DNA of 31,267 bases from Candidatus Aerophobota bacterium (GTDB lineage: Bacteria; Aerophobota; Aerophobia; Aerophobales; JAGGXI01), in contig JAGGXI010000074.1 in assembly GCA_021163155.1 (NCBI GenBank), positions 1-31,267 on the forward strand, given 5' to 3'. Below the pieces are notes generated by a model that worked only from the letters and a program-made list of their open reading frames with translations, searched no databases and was not told the DNA's origin. Positions 8,286-17,763 of the stretch are shown here, one piece after another. A program made the translations under genes and the position numbers. The first letter of the stretch is position 1. Each line of letters opens with the position of its first letter.

Positions 8286-8674
8286 TTTATCTTCGTCTCC
8301 TTTTCAGCTTTTTCAAGCACCAATCTTGCAACTTCTATTGCTTCTTTTACATCCTTTTCTACAGGAAGACCTTCTGGTAAAGTTCCAGGTAAAGCATCTG
8401 GGTAACGAGTGGGAATGTAAAAGCGGTCAAGCGGAATAATTATATCTGTTAAGTAATCAAATGGGCTTGGTGACAGATAGGAGAGAAGATCAGCAAGCTT
8501 ATGGGTTTTAGGGCATACTTGTTCTTTAGAGTTTATAAATCCTTTAAGAGCTTTCTCAATACACTGTTGAGAATGAAAGCAAACCTGATTATAAATCTTT
8601 TCTTTCAAAGCAAGCTCTGCCATTCTTAAATCTTCTTCAGAAAACTTAATCCACTTGTTGATTTCCTCTTTCAT
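8282..8674 (-). CDS. HEPN-domain protein, partner of the adjacent MNT domain
   Basis: This 130-residue all-helical protein is of the small HEPN family usually paired with minimal nucleotidyltransferases. Hallmarks are W8 and the SEEDLRMAELAL stretch, CFHSQQCIEKALKGFI at 32-47, KTHKL at 56-60, and the LDRFYIPTRYPD segment at 82-93. The R-x4-6-H RNase motif of active HEPN toxins is not evident, so RNase activity is uncertain. It starts at ATG 8674 behind AAAAGGAGA, inside the last 29 bp of the HD-MNT gene, and overlaps the cas8a start by 4 bp. It is thus locked into the type I-A operon between nuclease and large subunit. It may be a toxin, a substrate of the MNT domain, or an accessory Cascade factor. 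Confidence 0.9.
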   Translation of the reverse strand: MKEEINKWIKFSEEDLRMAELALKEKIYNQVCFHSQQCIEKALKGFINSKEQVCPKTHKLADLLSYLSPSPFDYLTDIIIPLDRFYIPTRYPDALPGTLPEGLPVEKDVKEAIEVARLVLEKAEKETKIK

Positions 8675-9683
8675 AGATTATATCTCCTTTTGATAAAATT
8701 TCTTCCTTAAAAAATTTTCTAACACATAATTTTTCGAATTCCTGAGAAGTGTAAACTAAAATATCCATACCTACTTTAGGCTGAATGAGCAAGAGAACCT
8801 CTTTGCTTCTATCTAAAAATGGCTTTTTAGTATCTTTAACTATTATCAGGTCTATATCTGACCATTTGCCTGTTTTGCCGTTTACAAGGGAGCCAAAAAG
8901 GAGTATCTTTTCGGGTTTATATTTTTCCTTTAATATATTGATACATCTTTTTAGCTCATCTTGCAATTCTAAGACTCTCTTTCTTATGCTAATCCTTTCA
9001 ATGTAACTCTTTATCCTTTCCGCCATTAACCATCCTCCAAAGGGATTGTCTGGATATTTTCTATATTCTTCTCTTTCTGAAGCTGCAGAGATATCGCATA
9101 GTTTAAGGATATGATGGACTAAAGACATCTGTAATCTTTTTGCATGCTGTTCAAGCAAACTACATCCTCTTGACCAAATCCTTAATCCTCTTGCCATTTC
9201 TTTAAGATTGATAATGCTCAACACTTTAACATCCTCAGGGAAATATTCATTTCCAAGCATATCTACGTGCTCATCCCAAATTATTTTATTAGTTGAATAA
9301 TCAATAATTCCATCTTTTATTGCTTGAACATCTGGTTTCTCAATATTATCACCTAAAAGTCCCCTATCAGAATGGTGTATCGCTACAGCAAAGCTAATCA
9401 GCTCTTTTAATCCTTTTGGAAGCATTTTATATAGATATGCTGCACCAATAGGAGCATGAGCAGGTAATTTCTTTCCTTTACCAACCCCATCTTGCCATCT
9501 TTTGGTAAGTTTACCAAGATCATGGAAAATAACCATTTTATATAAAGCATCTTGAATATTATTAGATGACAAAACTCTTGCTAAAGTAGACTCAAAGAGA
9601 GGATAAATAATGTTAAATTGTTCTTTAGCATTTTTAATATGTTTTATATATTCTTCTTTAAGGCTAGATAAAAGGTGATTCAT
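8646..9683 (-). CDS. cas3'': Cas3'' HD nuclease fused to a minimal nucleotidyltransferase (MNT) domain
   Basis: This single 345-codon frame holds two domains. Residues 1 to about 230 are a Cas3-type HD nuclease: H54-D55 with K58 (FHDLGK), H76 (PAHAPIG), H103-H104 (AIHHSD) and D197 (LCDISA). Residues about 240-340 are a Pol-beta-type MNT domain: GS at 264-265, D276 and D278 (KWSDIDL) and a third carboxylate at D307 (GMDILVY), an apparently intact catalytic triad. The HD part should degrade the DNA strand unwound by the separate Cas3' helicase. The MNT part resembles antitoxins that modify HEPN toxins, and a HEPN gene follows with overlap. The start lies 20 bp inside the helicase gene with an AAAGGAGT site. 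The domain fusion is clear in the frame; its role is inference. Confidence 0.9.
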   Translation of the reverse strand: MNHLLSSLKEEYIKHIKNAKEQFNIIYPLFESTLARVLSSNNIQDALYKMVIFHDLGKLTKRWQDGVGKGKKLPAHAPIGAAYLYKMLPKGLKELISFAVAIHHSDRGLLGDNIEKPDVQAIKDGIIDYSTNKIIWDEHVDMLGNEYFPEDVKVLSIINLKEMARGLRIWSRGCSLLEQHAKRLQMSLVHHILKLCDISAASEREEYRKYPDNPFGGWLMAERIKSYIERISIRKRVLELQDELKRCINILKEKYKPEKILLFGSLVNGKTGKWSDIDLIIVKDTKKPFLDRSKEVLLLIQPKVGMDILVYTSQEFEKLCVRKFFKEEILSKGDIIYERGNQQVD

Positions 9684-11376
9684 CCGGTACTACTCCTTTT
9701 AATGAGTCATAATACGTGCTCTCAATTATATAAGTCCTAAAAGGGCCAATTCTTCTATCTTCTTCATTCACATTTTTATTGCTTTTCAGAAGATCACGAA
9801 TGTCAATTTCATGTCTCTTCTTATCTTCATTATACTTCCATAAAAGCTCCCATCCCATCTCTTTTTTCTTAAATAAATACCATACTATTCCTATGCCAAC
9901 GTTGATAGAGTTATCTTTAATGTATGATTTATTATCCTTAATAGCATTCATTATAGCATTCATTACTATATCTTTTTTACTCTGCCTTTTTTTCATTTTG
10001 TTTATGCCTAAAGAAAAGTCTATAACTATTAGAGTTGCAGGTTTGCTGTTTCTCACCTGTATATTCATAGGTGCGGCATCCGCGTATAAAACACATTCAT
10101 AAAAGTCAATTAAAGAATCCCTTGCCGCATAATCATCTGCTTTATAATTAAGTATGTTAACAAATTTGGAAGCGGTGGAGAAATTCCTTATATCAAAATT
10201 TTTATTCTCTTCCAACCATTTGATGGTCTTTTTTAAATGATTCTTCTCATAAGGTAAATGCCCTTTTTCATTTTCTACAGGAAAGACAATTATTTCCCCT
10301 TGCTCGCCCTCATATCTTGCACACCTTCCTGCCCTTTGAATAAGTGAATCAGCAGGGGCAAGCTCTGTAAGTAGTAGTTCTGCTGAAAAGTCTATCCCAG
10401 CCTCTAACACTTGAGTGGATATTACTACACCAGTTCTTTCCGGGATTATTATTTTTCCGTCTTTTTTGTGTGGAAGTATTTTCAGTGATGTCTCTTCATG
10501 TTCTTTTCTATCTTTTCTTGTAAAACGTGAATGTAAAAGAACAATTTCTTTGTTTTCTTTAAGTTCAAGCCCTCTCTTTATTTCTTTATAAACTTTTTGG
10601 GCACGTTTTACTTGATTGAGAACAATGAGTGTTTTTTTATTTTGTATCTTATCTAAAAGAGCGTCAGATATGTTTGCTTCGTTATCTTTGTAAATTGGTT
10701 CCTTTTCAAGGGAAATATTTATTTGGTTTTTTAAATTAAAACCAGTGGAAACAATTTTTTGATATCCCTCCGCATTTTTTATTCCTTCAAATAAACTCTC
10801 TTCTAAAGATTCAGGCATAGTAGCTGTCATCACAACAAAAGGGATATTGGCCTTATGTAATATCTCAAACATTGCTCTCATCATTGAGAAAGTAAACCCA
10901 TCTCTATACATATGTGTCTCGTCAAATACTACAAGCGAAGAAGCTATAGCTCCTGCTGGGATATCAAGATGATGGCCGACCTGATTACTCACTCTTGCAT
11001 AAGCATATATGAATTGATCCAATGTAGTGACTACTATATCAGCAATAAAAAACGGGTCATTAGGAGATTCTCCATGTTGAAGTTCAACCGAAATATTTTT
11101 TGAAACTCTATGAGCATATCTCCTTATCCGATCAGCAATAGAATTAACCAGAACCCTCATAGGGAGCACATATATAAGTCGAGGAGCTATTGAAAACTTA
11201 TTCTTCACAAACTGAGCTAAAAAGGGAGCTATAACTGCCTCGGTTTTCCCTGAGCCTGTTGGAGCTTTTAAAAGAACAGGATATTTCTCCTTCTCTATTA
11301 TTTTCCAAAACTTAATCTGATGCGCATAAAGAGTAGTAATACCAAAATAGTTTTTGTAAAAGTCATTGATGTTCAT
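9664..11376 (-). CDS. cas3': Type I-A CRISPR helicase Cas3'
   Basis: This 570-residue superfamily-2 DExH helicase lacks an HD domain. Motifs in order: Walker A APTGSGKT 38-45, DETH 152-155, TAT 184-186, STQVLEAGIDF about 319-329 and QRAGRCAR 346-353. In type I-A the helicase and HD nuclease are separate polypeptides recruited to Cascade-bound DNA, which matches the next gene being the HD protein (20-bp overlap). The gene starts 24 bp after the stop of the other, full-length Cas3. It therefore forms the join between the I-B and I-A modules. Confidence 0.95.
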   Translation of the reverse strand: MNINDFYKNYFGITTLYAHQIKFWKIIEKEKYPVLLKAPTGSGKTEAVIAPFLAQFVKNKFSIAPRLIYVLPMRVLVNSIADRIRRYAHRVSKNISVELQHGESPNDPFFIADIVVTTLDQFIYAYARVSNQVGHHLDIPAGAIASSLVVFDETHMYRDGFTFSMMRAMFEILHKANIPFVVMTATMPESLEESLFEGIKNAEGYQKIVSTGFNLKNQINISLEKEPIYKDNEANISDALLDKIQNKKTLIVLNQVKRAQKVYKEIKRGLELKENKEIVLLHSRFTRKDRKEHEETSLKILPHKKDGKIIIPERTGVVISTQVLEAGIDFSAELLLTELAPADSLIQRAGRCARYEGEQGEIIVFPVENEKGHLPYEKNHLKKTIKWLEENKNFDIRNFSTASKFVNILNYKADDYAARDSLIDFYECVLYADAAPMNIQVRNSKPATLIVIDFSLGINKMKKRQSKKDIVMNAIMNAIKDNKSYIKDNSINVGIGIVWYLFKKKEMGWELLWKYNEDKKRHEIDIRDLLKSNKNVNEEDRRIGPFRTYIIESTYYDSLKGVVPDESPFI

Positions 11377-11400
11377 TTTCTTATTTTCTCAACCTTTCTG

Positions 11401-13836
11401 CTACCATACAAAAGTTCCAGCTGCTTCAGCCCCAAATCCTGTTTCTATTGAATAAAAATCTTTTAGTTGCCCTTGAGGGATATACCGAAATCCACAAACT
11501 TGAGCAGGAAGTACAATGTCCTTATTTGTTCGAACGGAGATTATATAACTTCGAAATTTTCTGCGAATTGAAAGATAAGCAAGTCGCCGTTTACGAAAGT
11601 TTTTTTCGCCAGATACTTTTTCGCAATATTCTTCCCAAATTGTTTGCGCCTCCTCATCGAGTTCTACGAATATATCAGCGTATTCTCCCTTTTCATCTAT
11701 TAACTGAAATTCACTTACTTGTATATTATGACCATCACATTGCGGTGGATTTTTCTCATAAAACCGTAATTCAAGCATAGCTTTCCAAATATACTTAGAG
11801 GCATCATCGTTTATTTTATTTTTTATTTCTTCGAAATATCTGTTGGTTATTTCATAAAAATCATTTTCCCATATTTTTTTATTCCCAAGTATTTTTTTAG
11901 AAAGATTAGGATGTATCTTGCCGTATACGTAACTTGCAAAACTATTAAGAGAAAAAATGTAAGCCTGTCTTTGAGTTTTACCGTACTCCCGATTACATCT
12001 TCCAGCTACCTGAATGATTGAATCAATAGGCCCTATGTCTCTTATCACCGCATCAAAATCAAGATCTACCCCAGCTTCAACTACTTGAGTGGAAACTAAA
12101 ATTGGCTTATTTCTCGAATCAAGAAGATTCTTAACTACTTTAATGCGACTTGCCCGCTGTTTGGGAATAATGCTGGTGGATAGATAAAATAAATAATTGC
12201 TTAAATTATAATCCTTAATTTTTTCATAGATCTCTTTTGAGGAGCGGATAGTATTAGCCACAATAAGATAAGACTTTTTAGAATCATAGTTACCCTTGAA
12301 CCATTCTGTAAACTCGTCAATGCTTCTTCTATTCGTATCTGATTTAATAACGACACGATTTAATTTTTTAAAATAATTCTGACTATCTTCCACAAGCTCT
12401 AAAGTATCCTCTTCTTTTAAAATTAAAGGTCTTGTAGCAGTAAGTAAAATAAAGTAACAGCCAAAATGGACAGCAAGTAATTTAATCACCTTCCCTACAA
12501 TGTCCCAATATTCTATAGGGATGTTCTGTACCTCATCGAGTAAGATTATACTACCTGCAATATTATGATACTTCTTTAGAAATTTGTTCTTGAAACCAAT
12601 TATTGTATGTAGAAATTGCACAAAAGTAGTCACTATTACCTCGGATTGCCATGATTCTACCAAAAGCAAGGCTTTATCAATCGGCTTATCTTCTTTACCT
12701 TCTTTATATTTTAAATCCGTTAGGTAGTGATGCTTTAAAATATATGATGTCTCATTTTCTTTGAAATCCTTAATTCCAGAGGAAAGCACATTTTGAATTA
12801 CTTCATAGTTTTGTTCTATAATAGTGATGAATGGTAGAGAATAAATTATTCTTGGAATATAGCCTTTCTCCTTCTCAATGCGTGCTCGTAGTTTTAGTGC
12901 AGCCGAGAAAGCTGCTAGGGTTTTACCCGAACCTGTAGGAGCAGTAAGAGTGAATAAGTGATTCTGCAGAGAAACATTTTTGATTTTGTATATAACCTTG
13001 TCATAAATTTTATTACGAATTAAGTCAATAAGATTAGATGACTGAAGATCAAAATAATTTTTTCTATATTCATCTACTAAATTTTTAGGTAATTTTTTCC
13101 TGCTTATTTTAGAAATTTTACCAGCATCTCTTTTGTCAGCATCAATGAGAACAGAATACAGTAGCGAGGTAATAAGCGATAGTATAATTTTCTCATCATC
13201 ATCTGTTTTACATTTAAAATTATGATTCAATTTATTAAGATTCATCAGGACTTCAAGCCATGAATTAAGAAAATCCTTCACATTGTTGAATAAGCCAACT
13301 TTTCTATAATTTTCCTCTATAAAATCCAATCTCTTTTGATATTTAAGGTTGTTAACTTGTTCATACATTGTTTTTAGTTTTTCCCTTAAATTTGACTCTG
13401 CATAAGGAAACATTGGAGGGCCTTTCAAATATTTACTATAGGGAATATCATCTTCAAGTGAGCCCAAGTCTCCATGGTGATGGAGAACAACAAAATATGC
13501 TATGAGGGGGAGATATGAGAAAAATTTTTTCTTTGAGGTATTGCTCTTCTCAGGATATTTTTGAACTTGCCAGGCAGCAAATAATGCAGAGAGAAATGAA
13601 TGATGTGATTTTCTTCGCCAGTCTTTCTTTTTAAGGAGATGCTCCTGGAAGAAAGAAGTATATTTTCCAAAATCATGGGAAATTCCTATAAGATACGCTA
13701 TTTCTGCAAGGTAATAATGGTCCTCAATAGGTATCTGCTCTATACTGTCTTTTGCGTCTTCCCCAACTCCTTTTAAATGCTTCCATAATTCTTTTTTGGA
13801 TGTTCCATTTTCATCGGCATGGGAATAGAAAAGCAT
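11401..13836 (-). CDS. cas3: Type I-B Cas3 helicase-nuclease
   Basis: This 811-residue one-chain Cas3 has an N-terminal HD nuclease with H54-D55 (SHDFGK), H78/H79 and a HHH at 119-121. The SF2 helicase follows: Walker A APTGSGKT 299-306, DEVQ 434-437, TAT 466-468, STQVVEAGVDLDF about 582-594 and the VAGRCNRE motif near 610-617. It unwinds and degrades target DNA after Cascade binding. It starts 3 bp after the cas5b stop, with GGAG inside the end of cas5b. It is full length and looks functional, so the locus carries two complete Cas3 activities. The C-terminal ~130 residues are the less conserved accessory domain. Confidence 0.97.
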   Translation of the reverse strand: MLFYSHADENGTSKKELWKHLKGVGEDAKDSIEQIPIEDHYYLAEIAYLIGISHDFGKYTSFFQEHLLKKKDWRRKSHHSFLSALFAAWQVQKYPEKSNTSKKKFFSYLPLIAYFVVLHHHGDLGSLEDDIPYSKYLKGPPMFPYAESNLREKLKTMYEQVNNLKYQKRLDFIEENYRKVGLFNNVKDFLNSWLEVLMNLNKLNHNFKCKTDDDEKIILSLITSLLYSVLIDADKRDAGKISKISRKKLPKNLVDEYRKNYFDLQSSNLIDLIRNKIYDKVIYKIKNVSLQNHLFTLTAPTGSGKTLAAFSAALKLRARIEKEKGYIPRIIYSLPFITIIEQNYEVIQNVLSSGIKDFKENETSYILKHHYLTDLKYKEGKEDKPIDKALLLVESWQSEVIVTTFVQFLHTIIGFKNKFLKKYHNIAGSIILLDEVQNIPIEYWDIVGKVIKLLAVHFGCYFILLTATRPLILKEEDTLELVEDSQNYFKKLNRVVIKSDTNRRSIDEFTEWFKGNYDSKKSYLIVANTIRSSKEIYEKIKDYNLSNYLFYLSTSIIPKQRASRIKVVKNLLDSRNKPILVSTQVVEAGVDLDFDAVIRDIGPIDSIIQVAGRCNREYGKTQRQAYIFSLNSFASYVYGKIHPNLSKKILGNKKIWENDFYEITNRYFEEIKNKINDDASKYIWKAMLELRFYEKNPPQCDGHNIQVSEFQLIDEKGEYADIFVELDEEAQTIWEEYCEKVSGEKNFRKRRLAYLSIRRKFRSYIISVRTNKDIVLPAQVCGFRYIPQGQLKDFYSIETGFGAEAAGTFVW

Positions 13837-13838
13837 AT

Positions 13839-14633
13839 TTAACTCTCCATAAATAAAATATTTTCTCTCAAAGTTTCTCCTTTGGAGTCTTTATATTCTA
13901 TTTTATAATAATGGTTTTTAATTTTTAATTTGATCTCGTCCTGGTTCTTCTCGTAAATAAAACTTGCGGCTTTTTTTAATTTTCTATCTGAGTCAAACTC
14001 AAGAGGCATTCGTTCTTTCACATACTGAAGAGCTTTTCCTGAATTTAGTTCGAAAATAAGTCCTCCTTTTATAATTTGTTCTACATTCACCGCAGTTACT
14101 ACTTCTACGGGAGTTGTTGAATCTAAGAACATTGAGATTTGTTTTTCTTTAATGAAATCAATGAATTTCACTTCAGCAATAAATTCACTTATACCAAGGC
14201 AAGGTGGATAAAAAAACCTACCTGACTCTAAGGCTTCTTTAAGTTTGAATAAAGTCTTACCACTGTGATAAAAGTATATTCGATATTTAAGCTTCTCAAA
14301 ATTTTTTGAGGGTAAGACTATTTCCAGGGGTACTTGTGTATGGCCAGCACTGAGATTTAGCTCTCCAAAAGATTTTGTCCTAACATAATTTACAGTTTGC
14401 ATAATCTTTCGTAAGTGAGTCCTGATGGAAATAGCAATTTTACATTGCTTGCTGCTGAGTTCTTCATAATAACTGTCTCTTGGTCTGCCTAATATCCCTG
14501 CGATTAATCCTGTAATTGTAGTTCTTGGTGGGAAAGTATAAGAGAGGGACGAGGAGTTAGTATAAAACTTGCGAAAATGAGCCGCAGGCCCCTGAACATC
14601 AAAAATAAGGAGTTTATCAATATGTAATTCCAC
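13839..14633 (-). CDS. cas5b: Type I-B Cascade subunit Cas5
   Basis: This 264-residue RAMP protein has a Cas5h/Cas5b signature: an opening strand, then FDVQGPAAHFRKFYTNSSS at about 11-29 and FPPRTTITGLIAGILG at about 34-49. It binds the crRNA 5' handle in the I-B complex. The start is GTG at 14633, behind GGAGG with a 6-bp gap. The gene sits between cas7b and cas3, which matches the usual I-B order cas8-cas7-cas5-cas3. Confidence 0.94.
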   Translation of the reverse strand: MELHIDKLLIFDVQGPAAHFRKFYTNSSSLSYTFPPRTTITGLIAGILGRPRDSYYEELSSKQCKIAISIRTHLRKIMQTVNYVRTKSFGELNLSAGHTQVPLEIVLPSKNFEKLKYRIYFYHSGKTLFKLKEALESGRFFYPPCLGISEFIAEVKFIDFIKEKQISMFLDSTTPVEVVTAVNVEQIIKGGLIFELNSGKALQYVKERMPLEFDSDRKLKKAASFIYEKNQDEIKLKIKNHYYKIEYKDSKGETLRENILFMES

Positions 14634-14695
14634 TTGAATCCTCCTTTTCTCCGAAAAATCTTTTTTTATTTTTTTATTTTAATCCTCAGTTATAT

Positions 14696-15661
14696 TTACT
14701 GATCTAAGTGCGGTAAATCTATAATCTTATCCTGTAGTTCCTTTTCTTTAAGTAATTCTTTAATAGTTTTTTCCTCTTTTATTTCTAAGTTACGATGTTG
14801 CCAGAGATATATTTTTTTAATTTTATATTGGTTCTCTTTGATAAAATCTATCAATGGCGCAACCTCGAGCTTTAAATCGCTTATATCTCGTAAATTCTCC
14901 TCTGGATTTACCTTCGTATATCCTCTTAAGTCCCCAAGAAAAGTAGCATCGTCTAAATATTCAATTCTGAGTAACAATCTGGGGGTTTGACCAATTTTGC
15001 TTCTTGTAGTTGCTTGCAAGGGAATAGCTTTTAGTAGGGCATCATCAAGAAGTGTTATATCATCTTCAGAAAGATTTGTCTTTTCAGCTCTTTTCCCACT
15101 GATTATGCCGTGAAAGGCAATAAACGAATAATAAACTCGCCAGTCTTTTCCCATAGTACTATGCTCTTCACCTTTTCCAGCAAAAGTAGAGGTGATTGTA
15201 GATGATTCCACAATATTAACTTTATTTAAAGAGTATCCCCAGTTGAATTGAATCGGCCCGGTAAAGGTATTAGAACTCCCTCTCCCCGCCCCTTCTTTTG
15301 CTTTGATGGGCATAGTTGCGCCAAACATTCTCACATCAATCAATTTTTTTAACATCCACTCAATTTGTTTATCTTCAAGTTTATTAATATCTACTTCTAC
15401 CCTTTTGTTATTCTCCTCATAATGTTCAAAGAGTTTTTTTAATCGATTTGTTGCATCAACTGTCACATCGTTTACCTTCGCTACAAATATTTCATTATCT
15501 TTATCCTGCAAGTAATCTCTTATATATCTCTTTAATCTTACATCACTCACCAAATTTCTACGAGCATCATAATCCATACGAGGTTTATTCTCATCATCAG
15601 GATCCCCATTTGGATTACACAGCTTAGCATCATAAATGAATAGAATATCACTGTTATGCAT
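14696..15661 (-). CDS. cas7b: Type I-B Cascade backbone Cas7 (Csh2)
   Basis: This 321-residue Csh2-family protein has an N-terminal NPNGDPDDENKPRMD block at about 16-30, a classic mark of this family, followed by VSDVRLKRYIRDYL. The middle has the DVRMFGA segment, found in Cas7 proteins that form the crRNA-binding filament. ATG 15661 is preceded by GGAGG at 5 bp and overlaps the cas8b stop by 8 bp. It shares little visible similarity with the type I-A Cas7 at 5909-6880, supporting two independent complexes. A 62-bp AT-rich gap separates it from cas5b. Confidence 0.96.
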   Translation of the reverse strand: MHNSDILFIYDAKLCNPNGDPDDENKPRMDYDARRNLVSDVRLKRYIRDYLQDKDNEIFVAKVNDVTVDATNRLKKLFEHYEENNKRVEVDINKLEDKQIEWMLKKLIDVRMFGATMPIKAKEGAGRGSSNTFTGPIQFNWGYSLNKVNIVESSTITSTFAGKGEEHSTMGKDWRVYYSFIAFHGIISGKRAEKTNLSEDDITLLDDALLKAIPLQATTRSKIGQTPRLLLRIEYLDDATFLGDLRGYTKVNPEENLRDISDLKLEVAPLIDFIKENQYKIKKIYLWQHRNLEIKEEKTIKELLKEKELQDKIIDLPHLDQ

Positions 15662-17618
15662 CTTTTCCTCCTTCTAATTTATTTGTATCTTTCTTTTCTT
15701 TATTCTTTATCAAAACCTTATAAGTATTATAAGCATATCCGGAGAGTATATAAAAAACATTCTCTTGATCCGAAAGATCCCAACTTTTAATGTTCCCATC
15801 CAATAATTTTTTCATCTCTTCAAAAATTCCCTCATTATAAGAAAGCTTTCTATATTGCTTCAATTTCTCAAATATTTCGTTGGTAAGTCTTAGAATTTTT
15901 CCAATATTCATACCTTGATAGGTGATTTTATTGAGAACGGGTTTCGTGCGGTTCTCTGGAGAATATTGTGCATTTCCGACTTCCCCAATGAGATACCCAA
16001 GAAGAAAAAGTGGAATTTGTGTTTTTTGGTATCCTATCTCTCTGAAATAATCCTTCATCTTTTCGGGCAATAACGGAGCATTTAATTTTTCTTCCATCTT
16101 TCTATCTCCTTTCAAAAGTTTTAGTTTCTTCAAATATAACAAAAGTAGATTGGCTCTTAATAAAGCATAGACAATACCCATCTCAGGATTTTCACTTTTT
16201 ATATTATAGCTATTAAACTTCTCAAATCTATATACACAAGTAAGTTCTACGAACTGTTTAATTAAAAATTTATATGATATAGGTCTTGCTGAAAAAAGAG
16301 CATCATAAAATTCTAAAACCTTTTTATAATCTACAATTTCCTTTCCTCCTCTTTTAGTCCTGGTCATATGAACCGGCAAAAGATAGTATATTCCCCCGAG
16401 ACTCAAATCCCATCTATTACTTTCCCCAAAAAGTCTAACGCCTATATCGTGCACTTCAGATTGTTTTTTTCTAAGTATATCAAGTCTGGATGGAGGGACA
16501 TCTTTGATTAGTTTTAAAATTCGAAATTCGCTTTGTGCCTTTTTATAAAAAAGAAAATTTAAAATGAAGTTGTTTTTCCTCTCTTCAAATTCCAAGTAGT
16601 CCCCCAAAGATTCTTGAAATTTCCTTAATCCTTCAAGGCTGGTTATAGAATTGAAAGAAACATTTATATATCTTACCCATTCTTTAAATTTATCAATAGA
16701 AAATGACGTTATAAAAATAAACTTAGGTATAATGTAAAGATTTGTTCCAGCAAGATAACTTCTAAAGTTATTTTTTACAAAAGATTCTCCAATAAGAAGT
16801 CTCTTATAGCATTCTTTACAGAGACTGAAATTTTTTAAAAAGCTCTTTTTTTGTAGTTCCGAAGAAAACCCAATTTTATCTGTTATATAATACTTAAAGC
16901 TAAATTCAGTCATATTCTGAGTAATCTCTTTTTCTTTTTGGCAAAGATGACACACTCCCTTTGTTCTATCAGAAAATAGTTCTTCAACTATTGAGTTTTC
17001 CAAATATTTTTTATACTCTGGTAGATTTACCATTAGTTGGTCATCAATTTTTAAGGTAAAAAGCGATATTTCATTTTTGTTAAGCGATATTTCTCTTTTT
17101 AAATGATTATAAATCTCATTTGATACAAGGTTTACCATTTTTTTTGAAGAATTATCGGCTTTTTCCCAGAGTTCCTCCATATTCTGCGAGGAAACTCCCA
17201 ACTTTTCTACATTCCATATATAGTGATGCTTTTCTCCCTGGTTCTCCTGGCTACCAATGCCATAATAAAATTTATCTTTGAGTTTCTCAAAAAGATTTCC
17301 TAATTTCCCCCCTGGTACAAGTAATACAAAATTAGGAATAGTTTGTGAAACCAGGTAGTTTAAATTATTAGTGGTAAATCTATCTTGAGGATTGTTTGCT
17401 TTAGCATTGCCCAGCCACAAATACTTTCTCGCTGTATCTTCTTTGATCTCCTCTACCTCAAAATTTACTGTGCCCCTTGTAGTATCGAATTCTATAATAA
17501 CTATATGCTGTTTTCTCCCCTTATTTTCAGAACGTACACTCAGAGCCAAACTTTCTAAAAATTTTTCTGGTGCCTCGGAGATAATGATATCTCCTATCTC
17601 TTTAATCCCTTCAATCAT
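15654..17618 (-). CDS. cas8b: Type I-B Cascade large subunit Cas8b (Csh1/TM1802-like)
   Basis: This 654-residue protein has a central zinc finger made by C223/C226 (CHLC) and C267/C270 (CKEC), the hallmark of Cas8b/Csh1 proteins. The long helical C-terminal part, with LRANLLLLYLKKLKLL near 500, probably stands in for the small subunit, since no separate one is present. It should recognise PAM and engage Cas3. The ATG at 17618 follows a GGGAGAGGGGA purine run. It overlaps cas7b by 8 bp, and 145 bp separate it from the flavodoxin gene upstream. Length fits the family. Confidence 0.93.
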   Translation of the reverse strand: MIEGIKEIGDIIISEAPEKFLESLALSVRSENKGRKQHIVIIEFDTTRGTVNFEVEEIKEDTARKYLWLGNAKANNPQDRFTTNNLNYLVSQTIPNFVLLVPGGKLGNLFEKLKDKFYYGIGSQENQGEKHHYIWNVEKLGVSSQNMEELWEKADNSSKKMVNLVSNEIYNHLKREISLNKNEISLFTLKIDDQLMVNLPEYKKYLENSIVEELFSDRTKGVCHLCQKEKEITQNMTEFSFKYYITDKIGFSSELQKKSFLKNFSLCKECYKRLLIGESFVKNNFRSYLAGTNLYIIPKFIFITSFSIDKFKEWVRYINVSFNSITSLEGLRKFQESLGDYLEFEERKNNFILNFLFYKKAQSEFRILKLIKDVPPSRLDILRKKQSEVHDIGVRLFGESNRWDLSLGGIYYLLPVHMTRTKRGGKEIVDYKKVLEFYDALFSARPISYKFLIKQFVELTCVYRFEKFNSYNIKSENPEMGIVYALLRANLLLLYLKKLKLLKGDRKMEEKLNAPLLPEKMKDYFREIGYQKTQIPLFLLGYLIGEVGNAQYSPENRTKPVLNKITYQGMNIGKILRLTNEIFEKLKQYRKLSYNEGIFEEMKKLLDGNIKSWDLSDQENVFYILSGYAYNTYKVLIKNKEKKDTNKLEGGKDA

Positions 17619-17763
17619 TTCCCCTCTCCCAAATAATTTTCATTTAATTATCAATCTAATCTAAAATGCTTTAACTGGTGAGATAAAGTAGTATTAAACA
17701 AAGAATTTCAGAATTTATAATTTCTCTCATATCAGTATAAGCTCTTTATCAGAACAAAATCTA

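Noticed and set aside
11448-11780. 110-codon plus-strand frame
   Set aside because: It lies wholly antisense to the C-terminal part of cas3 and has no family features.
17619-17763. A promoter between the flavodoxin gene and cas8b
   Set aside because: AT-rich sequence gave several weak boxes but no pair with acceptable match and spacing.
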